This document shows positions 24,205 through 29,842 of a stretch of 29,842 nucleotides of DNA, piece by piece; the first letter of the stretch is position 1; every line of letters starts with the position of its first letter. The stretch comes from UBA1151 sp963579925. Lineage in GTDB: Bacteria; Chloroflexota; Dehalococcoidia; Lucifugimonadales; Lucifugimonadaceae. The stretch is from positions 1-29,842 of the forward strand of contig CAUZJA010000009.1 in the NCBI GenBank assembly GCA_963579925.1. The letters are read 5' to 3'. The position numbers were made by a program, and so were the translations under genes. The notes below the pieces were generated by a model. The model saw only the letters and a list, made by a program, of their open reading frames with translations. It was not told the origin of the DNA and did no database searches.

Positions 24205-24987
24205 ATGCCCATTGAAAAAATCATAGCCCTGGGGGCTGGCTCCATCACCGTAATTACGATCATCTGGTTCGCCTACGCCGTCGTGACCAGAACAGTGATT
24301 CGTGATTACACATCGGTGGACGTCTATCGCCCTGGACTGGTCGCCGAAGACGGCGATCTCAAGATGACTTTAGATCGGGTTACCTATCAGTCGAAATACA
24401 AAGCAGAGCGAATCCGGCCGAGTGCGTCGAACCATGGGGGGAGCATATCTGGGCGCGAAGAAGTGATTATCGATGGCACTCTTCAGAATAGCGGCGATAC
24501 CAATGTCCTCATGGTTTGGAATGATCCACCCGAGGATTCATCGCCACTGAGTATGTTCTCTGCGATCGATGGGGATGGGATCTCAGTTCAAGAGAGACTT
24601 CACGGTTTTAATCCGGGATGCCCTTCAGAGCCTAGGGGTAGACGGTCATCGCTCATTGAAATCAAGCCGAGCCAGAGCGTGGAGTTCACCGTCGTGTTTT
24701 GGAACTCCAAAAGTGCCCGCGCTGAGTGGGTCTCGGATCAAGTTCAACTTGGGACACTCCCCAGATTGATATCACCCGCCATCTGGCATGGAGATTGCGG
24801 CTCTGCCAAAGATTCTGAGCTTGTATTCCTGGAGTTCCCAGCAACAGCACTTGAGCCTCCAATACCTCACGATCTCTATCCATTCGGTGCCCCTACGTGC
24901 GAGTGGATTGGAGATACCAGTCCCAACGGCAGACCATACTGGAATCTAGCTCCTCCGGGAGCCTACGATTCATGCCCTCAGCGGTAG
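24205..24987 (+). CDS. Single-pass membrane-anchored protein of unknown function
   Basis: I do not recognise this 260-residue protein. An N-terminal membrane anchor spans about residues 7-28 (IALGAGSITVITIIWFAYAV), followed by an extracytoplasmic domain with strands such as MTLDRVTYQSKY, EVIIDGTLQNSGDTNVLMVW and QSVEFTVVFWNS. This pattern resembles DUF4352-like immunoglobulin-type domains, which measure or support extracellular functions, but the match is weak. Four cysteines in the second half could form disulfides. It stands alone on the plus strand between the amidase operon and an inverted repeat, and no clear Shine-Dalgarno sequence precedes the ATG. Confidence 0.7.
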   Translation: MPIEKIIALGAGSITVITIIWFAYAVVTRTVIRDYTSVDVYRPGLVAEDGDLKMTLDRVTYQSKYKAERIRPSASNHGGSISGREEVIIDGTLQNSGDTNVLMVWNDPPEDSSPLSMFSAIDGDGISVQERLHGFNPGCPSEPRGRRSSLIEIKPSQSVEFTVVFWNSKSARAEWVSDQVQLGTLPRLISPAIWHGDCGSAKDSELVFLEFPATALEPPIPHDLYPFGAPTCEWIGDTSPNGRPYWNLAPPGAYDSCPQR

Positions 24988-24996
24988 GCTTCGATT

Positions 24997-25094
24997 CGGT
25001 AGCGGCGGGTCTGTGACCCGCTCTTCGGACGCGGCAATCATGATTTGGCTGGACTGGGGGGAACAAAGAGCGGGTCACAGACCCGCCGCTACCG
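24997..25094. repeat. 29-bp perfect inverted repeat with self-palindromic arms
   Basis: Arms at 24997-25025 and 25066-25094 are exact reverse complements separated by 40 bases. Each arm also contains its own smaller palindrome, GCGGGTC-TGT-GACCCGC, so the unit is a hairpin of hairpins. It starts ten bases after the stop of the preceding gene and converges with the DUF4395 gene. It could be a bidirectional terminator, a REP/MITE-like element or both; there is no T-run. Confidence 0.9.
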
Positions 25095-25158
25095 CAAATC
25101 TTGTGAGAGTATGGCTATCGCTTCCCAGCGTCCCCGAAAAAGCACAGCCTGCAAAACC

Positions 25159-25722
25159 CTAGCTGATAGCCTGCGCCTCTAGCGCCTCAGCCGCATCGCG
25201 TTCTGCAGCTTCCTTCTTCAGGCGAATCGCCCGACGGCCCCAGTCGGAGCAATCCTCGCAAGTCTCTTCAGAGATAACACCAATGCGCATCAGGATTGCG
25301 AAGATCTGGCAGCCCAGGCAGAAACCGAGAAACGCCTCAAGGCCTGCAGCAAAGATGAGCATGCCCAACGCAATGTTGGCAGCTACGGTGTAGCCAAAGC
25401 CAAACTCCAGAATCAGCGCTGTAACAGAGAAACCAATTCCCATCGTAGCGGCGAAACGCTTCGGGGGGCCGGGAACCGGCTCGTACGGAAGTTTGAACTT
25501 GGTCACCAGCAGCGCCAGCGGACTCAAACGCGGACCAGCGGCGACTCGGGCTATGAACCCATATGCCAGCGGAAAAAGCAGCCACCTGAAGTCGATATCA
25601 ACCACAGTTGATGCGATCACCAATGTAGCCATCACCACTACACCGAGGGCAACAGCACGCGCTACGTTGCCGTTCATGGGGTGCGGGAATGAGAAAAACG
25701 GAGCTTTTGTTTCGGTTGTCAT
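25159..25722 (-). CDS. DUF4395 family membrane protein
   Basis: The 187-residue product matches the DUF4395 layout: an N-terminal cytoplasmic stretch, then four hydrophobic segments (about 21-41, 46-61, 92-110 and 113-142), with the signature loop PGPPKRFAATMGIGFS after the second and GLEAFLGFCLGCQIFAILMR near the end of the last. A Cys pair in FCLGC and another in CEDC suggest redox or metal binding; in other genomes such proteins often neighbour thioredoxin-like or sulfurtransferase genes, which are not seen here. The charged C-terminal helix is Ala/Glu-rich. It is separated from the phosphofructokinase gene by 80 bases. Confidence 0.83.
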   Translation of the reverse strand: MTTETKAPFFSFPHPMNGNVARAVALGVVVMATLVIASTVVDIDFRWLLFPLAYGFIARVAAGPRLSPLALLVTKFKLPYEPVPGPPKRFAATMGIGFSVTALILEFGFGYTVAANIALGMLIFAAGLEAFLGFCLGCQIFAILMRIGVISEETCEDCSDWGRRAIRLKKEAAERDAAEALEAQAIS

Positions 25723-25802
25723 CTGTTAATTGAACTACTCGTGTCAAGAAAAATCCAGTCCAAGCGCCTAGCCCGAACTCGACGACGAACTATATCTGAC
25801 GT

Positions 25803-27080
25803 TCAGCTCAGCGCAGCCGACGCTCCGTATCGCGCCTTGTACGCTTCTGGCGTCATACCTGCTATTTCCGCCAACTGCGACACCAACTCTGCGTTATCAA
25901 GGTCCTCCGACTCCAGGCGAATCATGTACTCGCGAGCCACTCGGTAAAGCTGAGAATCAACGTCCACTATCCGCACCTTCGGGCGACCATCGGCCTCTCG
26001 AAGTTCGTCAAATGGAAGAGCGGTCAGCGTGCGCTGCACCTTGCACACCAGCCCGCCTTTCTTCAGTTCTTCCGATGGCGAATCGTCAAGCAAGAACGTT
26101 ACGGCCCAGTGGCCCAGCGTTCGGGTGTACTCGATATCGAATGGAATCGGCGAGGCTGATCTGAGCTCATAGCCCATCGTCGCGTCGATGATCTTGAACG
26201 ACTCGCCTCGATCGGCAAAGCGCTGCTCCACCTGCTTCTTAAGGATGGTTGCCAGTGGAATCTCGCCAAGCCGAATGTGCCCAAACGGATCATGCTCAAT
26301 CTCCACGCCCGGTATCTCAGCAAGCTGCTCTGGCGGGATGAGCTCGGCGACACCTTCGGCGATCACGGCGATTCCGTCGCTCTGGCCATTTGCCCGTCGC
26401 TTGATGATCGCGCCTTCAAGCACGTCGGTTATCTCGGCAAGATCGACCTTAGACTTCCGGAACTCTTCCGGAATCACAGTCACCGTTGCGCCTGAAGAGA
26501 TACCAATGCCAAGCGCCAGATGTCCGGCGTTTCGCCCCATCACTGTCACGAAGTACCAGCGACCAGTGGCGCGTGAGTCCTCCATCAAGTTGAGGACCAG
26601 CCCCGTCCCAACGTGGCGAGCAGTCTCAAAGCCAAAAGTCGGCATATCGCCCGGTAACGGCAGATCGTTATCAATCGTCTTTGGAATATGAGCCACACGG
26701 ATATCGCCGTCAGAGGCTTTCGCCAACGCCGACGCAGAAGATGCGGTGTCGTCACCACCGATAGAAACCAGATACCCAATGCCCAGCTTCTTCAGCGTCT
26801 CAAGAGCAATCTTGACGCCGTCAGGCTCTTTGGTGGGGTTGGTCCGTGAAGTCCGAAGTACCGACCCACCCTGGCTGTGGATTCGGTACACATCGTCTAT
26901 GCCCAGCGTCCGGGTGAACTCGGTTTCACCCCTCACGAGATGTTCGTAGCCGTCAAAGATGCCAACCACTTCAAGCCCAGAGTTGATCGCTTCAATAACG
27001 CAAGCACTAATCGCTCCGTTGATGCCTGGAGCAGGGCCTCCCCCAACGAGGATTCCCAATCGACGATTTTCCGGTGACAT
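25803..27080 (-). CDS. 6-phosphofructokinase, pyrophosphate-dependent type
   Basis: From ATG 27080 the product is 425 residues. It begins MSPENRRLGILVGGGPAPGI, the nucleotide/PPi loop of group A phosphofructokinases. Two positions point to pyrophosphate rather than ATP as phosphate donor: GGDDT (ATP enzymes have GGDGS) and PKTIDNDLPL (ATP enzymes usually have Gly before TIDND). VTVMGRNAGHLALGIG is the substrate-binding block, and IAEGVAELIPPE follows. The length exceeds the 320-residue ATP type and fits PPi enzymes. The frame continues 20 codons further to 27140, but GGAAGGG just upstream of 27080 supports the shorter form. PPi enzymes work reversibly in glycolysis and gluconeogenesis. Confidence 0.92.
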   Translation of the reverse strand: MSPENRRLGILVGGGPAPGINGAISACVIEAINSGLEVVGIFDGYEHLVRGETEFTRTLGIDDVYRIHSQGGSVLRTSRTNPTKEPDGVKIALETLKKLGIGYLVSIGGDDTASSASALAKASDGDIRVAHIPKTIDNDLPLPGDMPTFGFETARHVGTGLVLNLMEDSRATGRWYFVTVMGRNAGHLALGIGISSGATVTVIPEEFRKSKVDLAEITDVLEGAIIKRRANGQSDGIAVIAEGVAELIPPEQLAEIPGVEIEHDPFGHIRLGEIPLATILKKQVEQRFADRGESFKIIDATMGYELRSASPIPFDIEYTRTLGHWAVTFLLDDSPSEELKKGGLVCKVQRTLTALPFDELREADGRPKVRIVDVDSQLYRVAREYMIRLESEDLDNAELVSQLAEIAGMTPEAYKARYGASAALS

Positions 27081-27185
27081 TTTTCCCTTCCAGCTGGAGA
27101 GATTTGGGCGAGCATCTGCCTGAATTAAAGCGTCCAGCAATTCCAGCCTCGTAGACTTTACGTCAAATCAGCCCAATCACGCGCC

Positions 27186-28349
27186 CTAACCCGCAATAGC
27201 CTTCCATTCAGCGTTCACCGATGCGTCAATCTTCTCCTGATCCACGTCCACGCCAAGCCCCGGGTTCCCAGACAGCTTCAGCTTGTTATCGTGGAAATCA
27301 AACGGCTCCTTGAGGAACGAGTTGTAGTTGGGGATCCAGGCGGTGCAGTGCTCCAGGCGATAGAAGTTGGGCACCGTCATCATCACGTTGGCACCCGCCG
27401 CAATCTGCAACGGCCCCATGGCGTTGTGCGGGCTGATGGGGACATAGTACGCCTCAGCCATCGTTGCGATCTTCTTGAGCTCGCTGATACCGCCAGTCCA
27501 GACCACGTCCGGCATGATGTAGTCGGCCAGGCCGTCTTCCAGCACCGGCACGAAGTCCCAGCGCGTATAGAGGCGCTCGCCAACGCATATCGGTGCGCTA
27601 ACCTGAGCGCGCACCTGCGCCAGCGCCTTGTAGCTCTCCGGCGGCAGCGGCTCTTCGAACCACGCTATGTTCGACTCCTCATGCAGCGTATTGCCGATGC
27701 GAATAGCATTCGGAACGTCGTACATGCCGTGCGCATCGATCAATATCTCAACATCCGGCCCAGCAGCTTCACGAACCGCTGCAACGATGTCGTAGCCCTT
27801 CTGTTCCGCCGCGTGCGACAACTTGCCGCCGTTCCAGACGATGCCGTTGCCAAGAAACGGGTCGAGCTTCATCGCGTCGTGGCCTTCAGCGACAGTGCGC
27901 GCCGCGTCCCGACCGTACTCTTCCGGCGTTGTGCTTCCGGTAAACCAGCCGTTGGCATACAACCGAACCTCATCACGGAACTTGCCGCCAAGAAGATCGT
28001 AAATCGGACGACCCAGCGCCCTGCCCTTGATGTCCCACAACGCAATATCAATCGCACTGGCGACAGCCGTCGGCAGTCCACGACCACCGAGATAGGACCA
28101 ACGGTCAAATATCTCCCGCCAGATCTTGTCGGTATTGGCCGGGTCCTGACCAATGATGTAGTCCCGAATCTGCAGGATACCAAAGCCCGTCATGAACGAG
28201 CCACGATTGGGCCAGTTCGTACACTCGCCCCAGCCGGATATACCTTCGTCCGTGTCCACACGAACAAAGCAGTACTGGTCCGTCATCTCATCGGGCAAAC
28301 CCGGCAGCCCCGTATCGACAACGTACGGAATAATCGCGGTGATCTTCAT
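27186..28349 (-). CDS. Enolase-superfamily sugar-acid dehydratase (galactonate-dehydratase-like), copy 1
   Basis: The 387-residue product is a mandelate-racemase/enolase superfamily protein with the capping domain first (MKITAIIPYVVDTG) and the barrel after residue 120. Metal ligands D205, E232 and E258 (ILIDAHGMY, WFEEPLPP, CVGERLYT) are spaced like those of D-galactonate dehydratase, and H207 and H308 (SPHNAMGP) sit at its two base positions. K161 and D163 follow strand 2 (AMKLDPF). A dehydratase acting on an aldonic or aldaric acid is therefore likely; the exact substrate is not known. Its start overlaps the stop of copy 2 by one base (TAATG), so the two are translationally coupled. Confidence 0.9.
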   Translation of the reverse strand: MKITAIIPYVVDTGLPGLPDEMTDQYCFVRVDTDEGISGWGECTNWPNRGSFMTGFGILQIRDYIIGQDPANTDKIWREIFDRWSYLGGRGLPTAVASAIDIALWDIKGRALGRPIYDLLGGKFRDEVRLYANGWFTGSTTPEEYGRDAARTVAEGHDAMKLDPFLGNGIVWNGGKLSHAAEQKGYDIVAAVREAAGPDVEILIDAHGMYDVPNAIRIGNTLHEESNIAWFEEPLPPESYKALAQVRAQVSAPICVGERLYTRWDFVPVLEDGLADYIMPDVVWTGGISELKKIATMAEAYYVPISPHNAMGPLQIAAGANVMMTVPNFYRLEHCTAWIPNYNSFLKEPFDFHDNKLKLSGNPGLGVDVDQEKIDASVNAEWKAIAG

Positions 28350-29521
28350 TACACCTGTCCCACCCAGTCCGGGTGCAGCGTAGCCATCACCTGGTCCTTG
28401 TCGATCTCGTAGCCAAGGCCCGGCTTGCCGTTCAACGTCACGCCGCCATCGTGGAAGTTCATTGGCTCAGTGAGATAGCTCTGGTACGCCGGGATGGCGG
28501 CCATGCTGTGCTCAAGCCGGTAGAAGTTAGGGATGGTCATGCAGACATGCGCACCGGCCACCACCTGCAACGGCCCCATGGCGTTATGCGGGCTGACGGG
28601 GATGTAGTACGCCTCCGCCATTGTTGCGATCTTCTTCAGTTCGCTGATGCCGCCGGTCCACACCACGTCCGGCATGATGTAATCGGCGAGTCCGTCCTTG
28701 AAAATGGGAAGGAAGTCATAGCGAGTAAAGAGACGCTCGCCTACGCATATTCGCGCCGATACCTGTGCCCTCACCTGCGCCAGCGCCTCAAAGCTTTCAG
28801 GCGGCACCGGCTCCTCAAACCACTCGATGCGCGACTGCTCATAGAGGTTGTTTGCCAGCCGCACCGCAGTCGGCACGTTGTAGTGGCCGTGGGCGTCAAT
28901 CAGAATCTCGAACTGCGGTCCTGCGGCCTCTCGAACGGCTCTGATGATGTCGTAGCCGAGTTCCTCGCCTGCCTGCGAAATCTGTCCATCCACGTAGGCC
29001 GTGTGGAACGGCTGCATCTCCAGGAACGGATCAAGTTTCAGCGCCTCATGACCTGCAGGGACCACTACGTCTTTGAACGCCTGCGCGTACTGCTCCGGCG
29101 TCTCGCAGCCAGCGAACCAGCCGTTGGCGTAGAGACGGACATCATCACGGAATTTGCCGCCCAGCAGGTGATAGACAGGCACCCCAAGCGCCTTCCCCTT
29201 GATGTCCCACAGCGCGATATCGATTCCAGAAAGTGCCGACGTTGGCAGTCCTCGCGCGCCCAGATAGCTGTAGCGGCGGTAAACCAGGTGCCAGAGCCGC
29301 TCAATATCGGCCGGATCCTCACCGATGAGCACTTCTCGACAGCTATGAACCGCCTGAGCGGTCAGGAAACTCCCGCCGCCAGGGTAGTTCGTAGCCTCAC
29401 CCCAACCCGTAATCCCCTCGTCCGTCTGGATCTCAACAAACGTCCACTGCCGTGCGCTGGTACTGCCGCCGGACACGTAGTCCGGATCGACGACGTATGC
29501 ATTAACGCCCGTAATCTTCAT
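28349..29521 (-). CDS. Enolase-superfamily sugar-acid dehydratase (galactonate-dehydratase-like), copy 2
   Basis: From ATG 29521 the product is 390 residues and begins MKITGVNAYVVDPDYVSGG. GGAGAG upstream supports this start; the frame continues 27 codons further without family resemblance. It is a close paralog of the downstream gene, sharing long identical stretches such as DGLADYIMPDVVWTGGI. The same ligand set is present: ILIDAHGHY, WFEEPVPP, CVGERLFTR and SPHNAMGP. Differences lie mainly in the capping domain and in the segment after KLDPF (EMQPFHTAYVDGQ), both near the active-site mouth, so substrate ranges probably differ. It diverges from a NAD-dependent dehydrogenase/epimerase gene 95 bases away. 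Confidence 0.9.
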   Translation of the reverse strand: MKITGVNAYVVDPDYVSGGSTSARQWTFVEIQTDEGITGWGEATNYPGGGSFLTAQAVHSCREVLIGEDPADIERLWHLVYRRYSYLGARGLPTSALSGIDIALWDIKGKALGVPVYHLLGGKFRDDVRLYANGWFAGCETPEQYAQAFKDVVVPAGHEALKLDPFLEMQPFHTAYVDGQISQAGEELGYDIIRAVREAAGPQFEILIDAHGHYNVPTAVRLANNLYEQSRIEWFEEPVPPESFEALAQVRAQVSARICVGERLFTRYDFLPIFKDGLADYIMPDVVWTGGISELKKIATMAEAYYIPVSPHNAMGPLQVVAGAHVCMTIPNFYRLEHSMAAIPAYQSYLTEPMNFHDGGVTLNGKPGLGYEIDKDQVMATLHPDWVGQV

Positions 29522-29616
29522 AATGCTCTCCAAAATTGGCCTGTGCGATGTGATTCGGAATTCTACGCTTGCGCCTCTGCGAGAATGCAGCAGGTTAGGC
29601 ACAACGGGAGTGAACG

Positions 29617-29842
29617 ATGAAAATACTGATTACCGGCATCGCAGGAACCGTCGGAACAATCGTGGCGGAGCGGCTATCGGCTGATCACGAAATCAGTGGA
29701 ATCGACATCCGTAATACCGATCAGTTCGCAACCAGAGTGCTCGACCTCAACGACTACGATGCCATCCGGCCGCGCTTCGACGGCATCGACGTCGTAATCC
29801 ACCTCGCCGCTGAGCCGGGCCACGGGCGCGAAATCGGCTGGG
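29617..29842 (+). CDS. NAD(P)-dependent epimerase/dehydrogenase (extended SDR), N-terminal part
   Basis: The frame from ATG 29617 runs off the window, giving 75 residues. It starts MKILITGIAGTVGTIVAERL with the TGxxGxxG dinucleotide motif of extended short-chain dehydrogenases; an acidic residue ends the second strand (GIDIRN), which favours NAD, and VVIHLAAEPGHG is the conserved fourth-strand block. Uronate dehydrogenases have closely similar N-termini, and the divergent sugar-acid dehydratases would fit that role, but UDP-sugar epimerases also match. GGGAG seven bases upstream supports the start. The catalytic YxxxK lies outside the window. Confidence 0.88.
   Translation, partial: MKILITGIAGTVGTIVAERLSADHEISGIDIRNTDQFATRVLDLNDYDAIRPRFDGIDVVIHLAAEPGHGREIGW

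Noticed and set aside
27291..29620. Two very long plus-strand frames (373 and 415 codons) antisense to the enolase-superfamily genes
   Set aside because: They mirror the two paralogs and both arise from the same codon pattern. Their translations are rich in His, Arg and Val with no family features, so they are shadows.

Overview
The window looks like a chromosomal segment of a free-living, roughly mid-GC bacterium, most likely a member of the Chloroflexota close to the marine SAR202/Dehalococcoidia lineages. This placement is an inference. It rests on the mix of protein types (two tandem enolase-superfamily sugar-acid dehydratases, CocE-type hydrolase, DinB and DUF4395 proteins, Actinobacteria-like GT4) and on the ilv operon being controlled by a T-box. 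No rRNA, tRNA, CRISPR array, prophage or insertion sequence was seen.

Layout. Positions 1-3210 hold a minus-strand branched-chain amino-acid operon, ilvB-ilvN-ilvC (ilvC cut by the left edge). Its leader is a T-box riboswitch with two successive terminators. Positions 3253-4996 (plus) carry a HAD phosphatase and a two-domain GNAT acetyltransferase. From 13036 down to 5033 runs a long minus-strand block: rpsF-ssb-rpsR (bS6, SSB, bS18), a membrane-anchored parvulin-like foldase, homoserine dehydrogenase (hom), threonine synthase (thrC), a GNAT_6/FemAB-like protein and a GT4 glycosyltransferase resembling MshA. glyA (13206-14453, minus) is followed by a 310-base gap and then two plus genes: a PIG-L/LmbE deacetylase and a CpsB-type PHP phosphatase. 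Next on the minus strand come a degenerate PAP2 protein coupled to an unknown membrane protein, ilvE, and a CheX-like protein.

Positions 19454-23988 look like a catabolic minus-strand operon: amidase, HpcH/HpaI aldolase, a CocE/NonD hydrolase broken by an in-frame TGA, and a DinB-family protein. A lone membrane-anchored unknown gene (24205-24987) ends beside a 29-bp perfect inverted repeat. Then come a DUF4395 membrane protein, a PPi-type phosphofructokinase, two coupled paralogous enolase-superfamily dehydratases, and a divergent, truncated NAD-dependent epimerase/dehydrogenase.

How it fits together. ilvBNC plus ilvE give most of valine/isoleucine synthesis, and hom plus thrC supply threonine, the isoleucine precursor; glyA adds one-carbon and serine/glycine metabolism. 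The right third looks built for breaking down oxidised sugars and amide/ester substrates. The most unusual items are a bS18 with a very long acidic tail, an rpsF with no canonical start codon at the place homology requires, a T-box with duplicated terminators, a PAP2 protein lacking its catalytic histidines, and the TGA that replaces a conserved Trp in the CocE-type gene. No wholly new multi-gene defence or mobile system could be supported.
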